DNA of 17,609 nucleotides from Pseudomonadota bacterium (lineage in GTDB: Bacteria > Pseudomonadota > Gammaproteobacteria > Burkholderiales > SHXO01): assembly GCA_023430065.1 (NCBI GenBank), contig JAEZCG010000129.1, positions 1 through 17,609 of the forward strand. The letters are read 5' to 3'. Each line of letters begins with the position of its first letter. The stretch's first letter is position 1. Below, one piece after another: positions 1 through 7,392 of the stretch. Made by a program: the position numbers and the translations under genes. A model generated the notes under the pieces. That model saw only the letters and a program-made list of their open reading frames with translations. It searched no databases and was not told the DNA's origin.

Positions 1-1393
1 GCCACGCATCCTGTCGATCCACCTCCTCCGGATAGAAGGCCTCGCGCCCCTGCAATGGCGTCCAGTCGCTGTACACGCCTACCACCGGACCGAGATAGGG
101 GCGCGCGACGTCCAGCACGGTCCGGAAATCCATCTCGTCCGGCTCGACGATGCCGGCCTGCGGGTTGCGCATGGCCCACACGATGGCGCCGAGCGCCGCG
201 GAATTCACCTGCAGGCTGGTGGCGTTGTTGAACGGACACAACTCGCGTGCCTGCTGAATCGACAGTTGCGAGCCGTACCAGTATGCGCCTTTGGCATGTC
301 CGAGGACGAGCACCCCGAGTTCGTCGAAACCGTCGACCAGTTCGTCGCGCAGCAGGCGGGTGCGCGACTGCATCTCGAAGTTGTGACCCACCATCTCGTG
401 CAAGGAAAGAACGGCATCGTCGCAAGGATGGTAGGCGTAATAGCAGGTGGGCCGATACACCGCGCGGCCGTGTTCGCGCACCGTGAAGAAATCGGGGATC
501 GAGTGCGCTTCCCCATGGGAAATCAGCCAGCCGTGAAAGGGGCCTTCCTCGGGAACCCATGAACGCACCCGCGTCATGCACCCCGGGCGGTTGAGGTAGA
601 TCGACGATCCGCAGCCGAATCCGTACTCCATTCCGTTCTGCGGCCAGTGGCGCTCGTGCGTGCCCCAGCCCAGTTCCGCAGGCTGCAGCGACTCGCCGAC
701 GAACGCCCCGCTCGACCAGGTGTTGGCGAACTCCCCCCATTCCTTGCGCCTCGACGAAACCTGGCGGTCGCGCTCGGCGATCTGCACTGCCTTGACGTTC
801 AACGCCATTGCAAGCCGCGCCCACTCCTCCTTGCTCCGCGGTTCCGGAAGATCGGTGCCGGTATCCCGATTGATGTCGAGCAGCGCCTGCTTGAGGAAAT
901 GCGAAACCAGACCGGGATTCGCGCCGTGCATCAGCACACTCGTCGCGGCGCTCGCAAAGCGAGTGCGCATCTGCAGCGCCGCCTCACGGTACGCATAGTT
1001 GGTACGCTGCGCGATCGGCACAGAAGTGTCGGTGTGGCCCCCCGCCCAGGGTTCGATGCAAGCGTCCAGGTACATGATGCCGCGCTGCGCGCAATATTCG
1101 ATGAGCGCCAGGCTGGACACGTCGAACGACGCATTGAACAGGAAATCGCCGGAACTGAGCTCGCGGTCGAGAATGCTTTGATAGTTCTCCGGAACGAGCG
1201 GCTCCACCACGAACGTCACGCCGTACTGTCGTGCGATGTCGCGGCCGCTTTCCTCGGCCGTGACGATCTTGACGTTGCGTGCCGGCATGTCGATGTGCCG
1301 AAGAATGAGCGGCAGGGTTCCCTGTCCGACGGCTCCAAAGCCGACGATGAGAAGCTTGCCGCCGAACGCGATGTGTTTCGTGAACTCAGTCAT
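1..1393 (-). CDS. hss: Homospermidine synthase, 3' end cut by window edge
   Basis: NAD-dependent enzyme that makes sym-homospermidine from putrescine (or from spermidine plus putrescine) in the cytoplasm. My reverse translation begins MTEFTKHIAFGGKLLIVGFG and shows a Rossmann nucleotide-binding loop (VGFGAVGQGTLP, about residues 15-26). Further segments match bacterial homospermidine synthases from memory: DACIEPWAGG, GANPGLVSHFLKQALL, NTWSSGAF (with the tryptophan lining the active site in the Blastochloris enzyme), LQPAELGWGTHE, YYAYHPCDDAVLSLHEM and YLGPVVGVYSDWTPL. About 464 codons are present; the family is usually near 475-480 residues, so only about a dozen residues are lost at position 1. 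The ATG at 1391-1393 is preceded by a purine-rich stretch (GGAGGGAA about 13 nt upstream, AGGAA closer). A terminator hairpin separates it from glgP, so hss probably has its own control. Identification is strong; exact substrate preference is not visible. Confidence 0.92.
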   Translation of the reverse strand, partial: MTEFTKHIAFGGKLLIVGFGAVGQGTLPLILRHIDMPARNVKIVTAEESGRDIARQYGVTFVVEPLVPENYQSILDRELSSGDFLFNASFDVSSLALIEYCAQRGIMYLDACIEPWAGGHTDTSVPIAQRTNYAYREAALQMRTRFASAATSVLMHGANPGLVSHFLKQALLDINRDTGTDLPEPRSKEEWARLAMALNVKAVQIAERDRQVSSRRKEWGEFANTWSSGAFVGESLQPAELGWGTHERHWPQNGMEYGFGCGSSIYLNRPGCMTRVRSWVPEEGPFHGWLISHGEAHSIPDFFTVREHGRAVYRPTCYYAYHPCDDAVLSLHEMVGHNFEMQSRTRLLRDELVDGFDELGVLVLGHAKGAYWYGSQLSIQQARELCPFNNATSLQVNSAALGAIVWAMRNPQAGIVEPDEMDFRTVLDVARPYLGPVVGVYSDWTPLQGREAFYPEEVDRQDAW

Positions 1394-1433
1394 TTCCGTT
1401 CCTGTTCCCTCCACTGCGGGAGACGTCGAACAT

Positions 1434-1470
1434 AAAAAAGAACGGCGCCCCGGGGGAAGCCGGGGCGCCG
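1434..1470 (-). terminator. Strong intrinsic terminator between glgP and hss
   Basis: A perfect 11-bp GC stem (CGGCGCCCCGG at 1443-1453 paired with CCGGGGCGCCG at 1460-1470) encloses a 6-nt loop. On the minus strand it is followed by GTTC and a run of six T (1439-1434). This is a textbook rho-independent terminator in the direction of glgP and hss. It lies about 75 nt past the glgP stop and about 50 nt before the hss start. It most simply ends glgP transcripts, but a promoter-like box just upstream of it means it could instead sit in the hss leader. Confidence 0.85.
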
Positions 1471-1479
1471 GCAGTGGGA

Positions 1480-1485
1480 ATTGTA
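1480..1485 (-). promoter_or_regulatory. Possible -10 box for hss
   Basis: On the minus strand the sequence TACAAT (five of six matches to TATAAT) follows an A-rich run, AAAAAACCCC. No good -35 hexamer is found 16-18 nt further upstream. If used, transcription would begin near 1473, immediately before the terminator stem, giving hss a leader of about 80 nt that contains that terminator. This is a weak call based on one hexamer. Confidence 0.3.
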
Positions 1486-1545
1486 GGGGTTTTTTCTCGG
1501 CTGCGTCGCTACGCGGCTCCACCGGGCAGTGCCGGCGGGCGCCGC

Positions 1546-4104
1546 TCAGAGCCAGCGCATCATTCCCATCTCGAACGGATGGGTGAGCATCTCGTGCCAG
1601 GGATAGATGCGTACCCGGTATTCGAGCTTGCCGCACATCTCGGGCGTGAGCTGCAGCACGTACCGATGCTCGCCCTGTTCGGTCATCACGCCTTCCCACT
1701 CGAACCGGTAGCAGCGGCTTTCGCGCAGCTTGTCCGAATCGGAGTGACGGCCGATGAGCAGTTCCACGACCACGTCTTCCGGCGTGAGCCCGTCGAGATT
1801 GACCGCCAGCTCCAGCCGCATGGGGTTACCGAATGCCAGGTTGCGCGCAGGCGTGTCGAGCCTGCGCAGATCCACCTTGGCCCAGCTGTTGCGCACGTGT
1901 GCCTTCCATGCGGCCACCCGCCGCGCGACGTCGAAGTACGACTCGCTGTAGCGACGGCCCTGGCGGCTCGCCGGCAGGTAGAACTTCGACAGGTACTCGC
2001 CGACCATTCGCGCGGACGAGAAGCGCGGCAATAGCGTGGCGATGGAATGCTTGGCCATGCGCATCCAATCCTGCGAGTAGCCGAGGTCGCAGTGACGGTA
2101 ATACAGCGGAACGACCTGGTCCTGGAGCAGTTCGTACAGGGCTCTGGATTCCTCCCGGTTGCGACGCTCCTCGTCGAAGGACTCGGATACCGGTTTGATC
2201 GCCCAGCCGTTGGCGCCGTCGTAGCCTTCGTCCCACCAGCCGTCCAGCACGGACAGGTTGAGCACTCCGTTGATGCCGGCCTTCATGCCGGAGGTGCCGC
2301 TGGCCTCTAGCGGGTAGACCGGGTTGTTCAGCCAAACGTCCACCCCCGACACCAGGCGTCTGGCCAGGCGCAGGTCGTAGTCCTCCACCAGCAGGAATCG
2401 ACCCTCGAACTGAGGCAGGGCGGCGATCTGGTGAATGCGGCGGATGAGGTCCTGGCCCGGCAGGTCCGCCGGGTGTGCCTTGCCTGCGAAGATGAACAGG
2501 ACGGGCCGCTCGTCGTTGCAGATGATGCGCTCCAGCCACTGCAGGTCTTCGAACAGCAGGGCCGCACGCTTGTAGGTGGCGAAGCGCCGGGCGAACCCGA
2601 CGGTCAGCACCTTGGGATTGGACGGATCGGCGAGCTTGAGGAGGCGGTCGAGGTGCGCCTCGGAGCCACGATTGCGGAAGTGCTGGCGCGCGATGCGAAA
2701 GCGCACCAGATGCAGCATCCGCGACTTGAGCGATTGGCGCACGCTCCAGAAAAGATGGTCGGGGATCTCGTCCACCCTGCGCCAGAATCCGACGTCGGTG
2801 ATGCGGTGGGTCCAGTCGAACCCGAGGTAGCGCTCGAACACTTCTGCCCATTCCTGGGCCAGGAAGGTGGGGACGTGCACGCCATTGGTGATGTAGTCGA
2901 TGCTGTTGTCCTGGGGGTCGATCTGCGGCCACAACTCTCCGCAGATGCGCGACGAGACCCTGCCATGGACGCGGCTCACGCCGTTCTGGAAGCGCGAGCC
3001 GTGGCTCGCCAGCACCGTCATGTTGAACTCCGGCTGGCCGGTGCCGCGTCCCAGGCCCATGAACTCCTCGCGGCTCATGCGCATTTCGGTACAGAACTGC
3101 TCGAAATAGCTCCAGACCATTTCCTCGGCAAAGTGATCGTGACCTGCAGGCACCGGCGTATGAGTGGTGAACACGGTGTTGGAGGCCACGCTTTCCAGTG
3201 CACTGCGGTGATCCAGGCCTTGCGCCGCGAGCTGGCGCATGCGCTCCAGGACGAGGAAGGCGGCATGTCCCTCGTTGATGTGCCACACGGTCGGCTTGCG
3301 CTTCAGTTCTTCCAGGACCCGCACGCCGCCTACGCCCAGCACGATTTCCTGCTCGATGCGCATGCGGCGGTCGCCGCCGTAGAGCTGATGGGTGATGCCG
3401 CGTGCGTGCTCGTCGTTCTCCTCGAGGTCGGTGTCGAGCAGGAACAGCTCGACGTGGCCGCAGCGCGCACGCCACACCTTGCACGCCACGCGGCGCCCAG
3501 GCAGCTCCACGAAGACCTTGAGCGGGCTCGAGTCGTCGCGCATGACCGGTGAGATGGGAAGGCTCTCGAACTCCGATTCCGTATAGGTGGCGTGCTGGTT
3601 GCCCTCGGTGTCGATGGTCTGTGAGAAGTACCCCTGCCGGTACAGCAACCCGACGCCGATGAAGGGCAGGCGCATGTCGCTCGCCGCCTTGCAGTGGTCG
3701 CCAGCGAGGATGCCCAGGCCGCCGGAATAGATCGGAAAGCTTTCGTGGAAGCCGAACTCCGCGCAGAAGTACGCCACCAGGTCGCTCGAGCGCAGCCACT
3801 CGGAACCGTTGCGGCGCAGGGGTTCGTTGTGATACGTGTCGTAGGCCGATAGAACGCGGTTGTAGTTGGCGACAAAGACCGGGTCCTCTACCGCATCGCG
3901 AAGCACGTGCTCGTCGACGCGACGCAGGAATGCCTTCGGATTGTGGCCGACTGCGTCCCACAGCCCGGTATGCAGGCGAGAGAACAGCGTTCGCGTGGGA
4001 CGGTCCCAGCTGTACCAGAGATTCGAAGCCAGTTCTTCCAGGCGCGCGAGGCGCTCCGGCAGCTTCGGATTGACTTCGATCTGAAAGACAGTGCGCGGTT
4101 GCAT
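1546..4104 (-). CDS. glgP: Glycogen/alpha-glucan phosphorylase (GT35)
   Basis: Pyridoxal-phosphate enzyme that releases glucose-1-phosphate from the non-reducing ends of glycogen or maltodextrin. The 852-residue product has the N-terminal DUF3417-type region (about 10-125, with LASNLWYSWD) typical of the long bacterial alpha-glucan phosphorylase subtype. The catalytic core follows: CAEFGFHESFPIYSGGLG (114-131), WHINEGHAAF (274-283), TTHTPVPAGHDHF (313-325), YITNGVH (404-410) and GFARRFATYKR (503-513). The PLP-lysine motif is EASGTSGMKAGING, with the likely Schiff-base lysine at 608. It differs from the shorter MalP/GlgP type of E. coli, which uses GTGNMK. The ATG at 4102-4104 has no clear Shine-Dalgarno sequence. 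A good promoter candidate lies just upstream and a terminator just downstream, so it is probably monocistronic. No other glycogen genes are in view. Confidence 0.95.
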   Translation of the reverse strand: MQPRTVFQIEVNPKLPERLARLEELASNLWYSWDRPTRTLFSRLHTGLWDAVGHNPKAFLRRVDEHVLRDAVEDPVFVANYNRVLSAYDTYHNEPLRRNGSEWLRSSDLVAYFCAEFGFHESFPIYSGGLGILAGDHCKAASDMRLPFIGVGLLYRQGYFSQTIDTEGNQHATYTESEFESLPISPVMRDDSSPLKVFVELPGRRVACKVWRARCGHVELFLLDTDLEENDEHARGITHQLYGGDRRMRIEQEIVLGVGGVRVLEELKRKPTVWHINEGHAAFLVLERMRQLAAQGLDHRSALESVASNTVFTTHTPVPAGHDHFAEEMVWSYFEQFCTEMRMSREEFMGLGRGTGQPEFNMTVLASHGSRFQNGVSRVHGRVSSRICGELWPQIDPQDNSIDYITNGVHVPTFLAQEWAEVFERYLGFDWTHRITDVGFWRRVDEIPDHLFWSVRQSLKSRMLHLVRFRIARQHFRNRGSEAHLDRLLKLADPSNPKVLTVGFARRFATYKRAALLFEDLQWLERIICNDERPVLFIFAGKAHPADLPGQDLIRRIHQIAALPQFEGRFLLVEDYDLRLARRLVSGVDVWLNNPVYPLEASGTSGMKAGINGVLNLSVLDGWWDEGYDGANGWAIKPVSESFDEERRNREESRALYELLQDQVVPLYYRHCDLGYSQDWMRMAKHSIATLLPRFSSARMVGEYLSKFYLPASRQGRRYSESYFDVARRVAAWKAHVRNSWAKVDLRRLDTPARNLAFGNPMRLELAVNLDGLTPEDVVVELLIGRHSDSDKLRESRCYRFEWEGVMTEQGEHRYVLQLTPEMCGKLEYRVRIYPWHEMLTHPFEMGMMRWL

Positions 4105-4130
4105 GGAGATGAACGAATGTGGCGTTCTCG

Positions 4131-4160
4131 ATTGTAGGCAGCGCGGACGGGACGCCGCAA
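4131..4160 (-). promoter_or_regulatory. Probable sigma-70 promoter of glgP
   Basis: On the minus strand TTGCGG (4160-4155) is followed after 18 nt by TACAAT (4136-4131), a five-of-six match to the -10 consensus. Transcription would start near 4124, about 20 nt before the glgP ATG. A small hairpin (7-bp stem, 4156-4172) overlaps the -35 element. Confidence 0.5.
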
Positions 4161-4185
4161 GCCGCGCTTGCGCACCGCAGGAGTC

Positions 4186-4208
4186 CGCTGCACCAGGCCG
4201 GTGCAGCG
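4186..4208 (-). other. Perfect hairpin after hslU, no U-run
   Basis: CGCTGCACC (4186-4194) and GGTGCAGCG (4200-4208) form a perfect 9-bp stem with a 5-nt loop, 20 nt past the hslU stop. No T-run follows on the minus strand, so it is not a standard intrinsic terminator. It could protect the 3' end of the hslVU mRNA or act with a termination factor. A second, smaller perfect hairpin lies at 4156-4172. Confidence 0.6.
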
Positions 4209-4228
4209 CCGGGTGTTACCGACAGACG

Positions 4229-5569
4229 CTACAAGACGTAGCGCGCGAGGTCTTCGCTCCGCGCCAGGTCTTCCAGGCGCGCATCGACATAGCGGGCGTC
4301 GATCGTCACTTCGGGCTGTGCGAGCTTGGCCGCGTCGAAGGACAGATCCTCCAGCAGACGCTCCATCACGGTATAGAGGCGGCGGGCCCCGATGTTCTCG
4401 GTCTTCTCGTTCACCTGCCAGGCCGTCTCCGCGATGCGCCGGATGGCGGCTGCGGTGAAGCGCACGCGCACGCCTTCCGTCGCGAGGAGTGCCTCGTACT
4501 GGCGGGTCAGGCAGGCGTCGGTATTGGTGAGGATCTGCTCGAAGTCCGCCACCGACAGCGAATCGAGCTCGACCCGGATCGGGAAGCGCCCCTGCAGTTC
4601 GGGGATGAGGTCGGACGGCTTGGCGTAATGGAACGCGCCACTGCCGATGAACAGGATGTGGTCGGTCTTGATCATGCCGTAACGCGTGGATACGGTGGTG
4701 CCCTCCACGAGCGGCAGGAGGTCGCGCTGCACGCCCTGGCGCGACACGTCGGCTCCGCTCGTCTCGGAGCGGCTCGCGATCTTGTCGATCTCGTCGAGGA
4801 AGACGATGCCGTTCTGTTCGACGTTGCGGATCGCCTGTGCCTTGAGCTCCTCGTCGTTGACGAGCTTGGCCGCCTCCTCCTCGGTGAGCAGGCGCAGCGC
4901 CTCGCTCACGCGAAGCTTGCGCTGCCTGCGCCGACCGGTGCCCAGATTCTGGAACATCGACTGGATCTGCGAGGTGAGCTCCTCCATGCCAGGCGGCGCC
5001 ATGATCTCCATGTTCTGCACGCCGACTGCCACCTCGACCTCGATCTCCTTGTCGTCGAGTTCCCCTTCGCGCAGCTTCTTGCGCAGCTTCTGTCGGGTCG
5101 CGCTCTCGCCCTCGTCGACGTTTCCCGCGGACGCGCCGAACCCGAAATCCCGCGGCGGCGGAAGCAGGGCGTCGAGCACGCGATCCTCCGCCATGTCCTG
5201 CGCACGGCTGTGCACCTTGCGCGTCTCCTGCTCGCGGGTCTGCTTGATCGACGTCTCCACCAGGTCGCGCACGATGGTATCGACGTCACGACCCACGTAG
5301 CCGACTTCGGTGAACTTGGTCGCTTCGATCTTGATGAAGGGCGCATCCGCCAGCTTGGCCAGGCGGCGCGCAATCTCGGTCTTCCCGACGCCGGTGGGCC
5401 CGATCATCAGGATGTTCTTGGGCGTGATCTCCTGACGCAGCGGTTCGCTCACCTGCTGCCTGCGCCACCGGTTGCGCAGCGCGATGGCGACCGCGCGCTT
5501 GGCCGCGTGCTGCCCGATGATGTGCTTGTCCAGTTCGTGGACGATTTCCTGGGGAGTCATGGTACTCAT
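4229..5569 (-). CDS. hslU: HslU, ATPase/unfoldase of the HslVU protease
   Basis: AAA+ ring ATPase (also called ClpY) that unfolds proteins and feeds them into the HslV peptidase in the cytoplasm. The 446-residue product matches the usual family length of about 440-450. Visible motifs are [22 protein letters not shown] (near 16-37), Walker A GPTGVGKT (57-64), pore loop GYVGR (90-94), Walker B IVFLDEID (255-262), arginine-finger region [11 protein letters not shown] (R328), sensor-2 region GARRL (R396/R397) and C-terminal tail LARYVL, which docks into HslV. The middle (about 110-240) is the I domain that handles substrates. The start [10 protein letters not shown] aligns with E. coli MSEMTPREIV, so the first ATG is preferred although no clear ribosome binding site is visible. 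It lies 142 nt downstream of hslV, an unusually long spacer for this pair. Confidence 0.97.
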   Translation of the reverse strand: MSTMTPQEIVHELDKHIIGQHAAKRAVAIALRNRWRRQQVSEPLRQEITPKNILMIGPTGVGKTEIARRLAKLADAPFIKIEATKFTEVGYVGRDVDTIVRDLVETSIKQTREQETRKVHSRAQDMAEDRVLDALLPPPRDFGFGASAGNVDEGESATRQKLRKKLREGELDDKEIEVEVAVGVQNMEIMAPPGMEELTSQIQSMFQNLGTGRRRQRKLRVSEALRLLTEEEAAKLVNDEELKAQAIRNVEQNGIVFLDEIDKIASRSETSGADVSRQGVQRDLLPLVEGTTVSTRYGMIKTDHILFIGSGAFHYAKPSDLIPELQGRFPIRVELDSLSVADFEQILTNTDACLTRQYEALLATEGVRVRFTAAAIRRIAETAWQVNEKTENIGARRLYTVMERLLEDLSFDAAKLAQPEVTIDARYVDARLEDLARSEDLARYVL

Positions 5570-5580
5570 GGGAATGGGGC

Positions 5581-5717
5581 CTGGAGGCTGGAGACCTGGT
5601 TGCTGGAAAGTGCCGGGGACGCCGGGCCGGGGTGACCGACTCGAACGAGCAGGGCGTCGCGCAGCGGGCCGACGCTTCCTGGCGCCGGTGCTCGATCCCC
5701 AGCCCCGGTCCTCAATC
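5581..5717 (-). repeat. hslV-hslU spacer with degenerate 7-nt repeats
   Basis: The spacer carries imperfect tandem repeats of about 7 nt at both ends. Next to hslU (5581-5609, plus strand) the units read CTGGAGG, CTGGAGA, CCTGGTTG, CTGGAAA. Next to hslV (5691-5717) they read CTCGATC, CCCAGC, CCCGGTC, CTCAATC, the last overlapping the hslV stop codon. The centre is GC-rich with no credible gene. The repeat pattern is seen directly; its meaning is unknown. Confidence 0.5.
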
Positions 5718-6251
5718 CAAGGTCTCGATGGTGTGGGTCTGGTTGGTATAGATGCACAGTTCGCCGGCGATCGTGAGCGCCTTCTTGACGATCTCCGCAG
5801 GCGAGAGCGACGTGTTCTCCAGGAGCGCCTTTGCCGCCGATTGCGCGTAGACGCCGCCGCTGCCGATCGCCACCAGACCCTGCTCGGGCTCGAGTACGTC
5901 GCCGTTGCCGGTGATGATCAGGGAGGATTCGCGGTCGGCGACAGCGAGCATCGCCTCCAGCCTGCGCAGGATGCGGTCGGTACGCCAGTCCTTGGCCAGT
6001 TCCACTGCCGAGCGAACGAGGTGGCCCTGGTGCTTTTCGAGCTTTGCCTCGAAGCGCTCGAACAGCGTGAAGGCGTCGGCGGTGCCGCCGGCAAACCCGC
6101 CGACGATGCGGTCATGGTAGAGCCGGCGCACTTTGCGTGCGCTCGCCTTCACGATGATGTTGCCAAGCGTGACCTGGCCGTCTCCGCCCAGTGCGACCGA
6201 GTGCCCCCGGCGCACCGACAGTATGGTGGTGCCGTGATAGGAATCCATCAT
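5712..6251 (-). CDS. hslV: HslV, threonine peptidase of the HslVU protease
   Basis: Proteasome-beta-like peptidase (ClpQ) that assembles as a double hexamer and degrades proteins delivered by HslU. The 179-residue product contains [13 protein letters not shown], the highly conserved [54 protein letters not shown] and [19 protein letters not shown] C-terminal sequence. Its N-terminus is MMDSYHGTT. Removal of the short propeptide MMDSYHG would expose threonine 8 as the catalytic residue, as in other betaproteobacterial HslV proteins. Two adjacent ATGs (6249-6251 and 6246-6248) could start translation; neither has a good Shine-Dalgarno sequence. A strong stem-loop lies 15-38 nt upstream of the start. 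The gene follows the STAS-like gene after 58 nt and precedes hslU. Confidence 0.97.
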   Translation of the reverse strand: MMDSYHGTTILSVRRGHSVALGGDGQVTLGNIIVKASARKVRRLYHDRIVGGFAGGTADAFTLFERFEAKLEKHQGHLVRSAVELAKDWRTDRILRRLEAMLAVADRESSLIITGNGDVLEPEQGLVAIGSGGVYAQSAAKALLENTSLSPAEIVKKALTIAGELCIYTNQTHTIETLD

Positions 6252-6265
6252 TGACAGGTGCGACC

Positions 6266-6289
6266 GCGGCGCTGGAATTCAAGCGCCGC
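6266..6289 (-). promoter_or_regulatory. Stem-loop in the hslV 5' leader
   Basis: A perfect 8-bp stem (GCGGCGCT at 6266-6273, AGCGCCGC at 6282-6289) with an 8-nt loop lies between the STAS-like gene and hslV. No T-run follows, so it should not terminate transcription. A conserved 5'-leader stem-loop has been reported to stabilise hslVU mRNA in E. coli; an equivalent role here is inference. Confidence 0.5.
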
Positions 6290-6309
6290 TGCGCCCCGAG
6301 AGTGAAAAC

Positions 6310-7323
6310 CTAGGATTGTGCCTGAACCAGTTCGACGCGCGCGTCGAGGCAGAGCGCGCGCAGCAGGGTTTCGATCAGGGCGTGAGGCCGCAGCAGGCGC
6401 ACCACCTTGCCCCAGGCAGCCAAGTCGTTTGCCGCGCTGACGAGCGCCGCAGCCGGCGAGGGTGCGATGCGGCGCAGCTGCGACAGATCGACGTTGACGT
6501 ACTGACGCTCCCGCCTGTCGTCGCGCAGCAACTCGAGCGGGAGATCCGTGGACTTCTCGATCCTCCCGCGCAGCTGGATGGACTCCGCCTCGTAGCGCGG
6601 CGTGCGGCGCTTCTCCTCGAACTCCAGGAGCGGATGCCCGCGGGTCAGCGGCGGCACCCACGATGGCGCCGAGCATCCGGTCGCGAGACTGTACTCGAGT
6701 CCAGCGCGGTGGAACTCGTCGGCCAGATCCTGCAGGCGGTACAAGGCGAACAGCAATCGCCACAGCAGCGGGTCACCGGACCCGGCGATCAGTTCGTTGT
6801 GGAGGCGACCCGCCAGGAGATCGGTTCCGCTGATCACCACAGGCACCACGTCCTGCGCCAGGTCCTCGAGCGCTGCGGTGAGGCGGATCGCATTCGCAGC
6901 GTCGAGCCGTTCCAGACGGCTGAGGTCCAGGTGGACCCCCGGCTGCTGCTGGCCGATGTGCGCGACCGCCGCGCAGAGCTGGGGCGGTACCTCGACCAGG
7001 GCCACGTAGGCAGCGCCGCCCGGGCGCATGGCGTCGGGCAGGCGCCTCAGCAGCCGCTGCTCGAGCCACGTCGGCGCGGGACGGCCCGTCACTGCGCCGT
7101 ACCGATCGGCCAGCGCGTCGAATCGACGCCAGTCTCCCTGCGTGCGCAGGAGCGCGAACAACAGCGCCCACAGGCGCTCGTCGAGACTGTCGCGCAGCGA
7201 CAGTTCCCCCTCCAGCAGCAACTGGGCGGCTTCGCTCTGTCCCTGGGCAAACAGCATGGCGGCCTGCTCGGACGCCGGCAGGTCCTGTGCCTCGATGAGG
7301 CGGTGCAGCGAAAGGGTGATCAT
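6310..7323 (-). CDS. Two-domain STAS-like protein of unknown function
   Basis: I do not recognise a named family. The product (337 residues from the chosen start MITLSLHRLIEA) has two segments that look like STAS folds, each with the beta-strand/helix signature of anti-sigma-factor antagonists. They are VHLDLSRLERLDAANAIRLTAALEDL near the middle and YVNVDLSQLRRIAPSPAAALVSAANDL followed by VVRLLRPHALIETLLRAL at the C-terminus. The N-terminus is helical, with tetratricopeptide-like character (ASEQAAMLFAQGQSEAAQLLLEG). It lacks a signal peptide or membrane segments, so it is probably cytoplasmic. An upstream in-frame ATG at 7392, flush with the permease stop, would add 23 residues, but these use codons unlike the rest of the gene, so 7323 is preferred. 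Neither start has a clear ribosome binding site. It may be read with the metal operon or belong to hslVU. Confidence 0.75.
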   Translation of the reverse strand: MITLSLHRLIEAQDLPASEQAAMLFAQGQSEAAQLLLEGELSLRDSLDERLWALLFALLRTQGDWRRFDALADRYGAVTGRPAPTWLEQRLLRRLPDAMRPGGAAYVALVEVPPQLCAAVAHIGQQQPGVHLDLSRLERLDAANAIRLTAALEDLAQDVVPVVISGTDLLAGRLHNELIAGSGDPLLWRLLFALYRLQDLADEFHRAGLEYSLATGCSAPSWVPPLTRGHPLLEFEEKRRTPRYEAESIQLRGRIEKSTDLPLELLRDDRRERQYVNVDLSQLRRIAPSPAAALVSAANDLAAWGKVVRLLRPHALIETLLRALCLDARVELVQAQS

Positions 7324-7392
7324 GGCCGACGACGTCCGTGCACAATGTCCCGACATCCTGTATCGGAGCCGGCCCGATCGCGCTTGAGACAT

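Noticed and set aside
1826..3961. A 711-codon open frame on the minus strand inside glgP.
   Set aside because: It is the +1 shadow of glgP; the product is arginine/proline-rich low-complexity sequence without family motifs, while the glgP frame has complete catalytic motifs.
4091..5635. A 514-codon plus-strand open frame over hslU.
   Set aside because: Antisense shadow of a highly conserved gene in GC-rich DNA; the protein has no recognisable motif.
5566..5757. A 63-codon frame in the hslV-hslU spacer.
   Set aside because: It overlaps hslV's end and the repeat-bearing spacer, has no ribosome binding site and the product is low complexity.
6278..6283. CTTGAA upstream of hslV on the minus strand as a sigma-32 (heat-shock) -35 box.
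   Set aside because: It lies in the stem-loop, the matching -10 would be poor, and transcription would start at the ATG itself.
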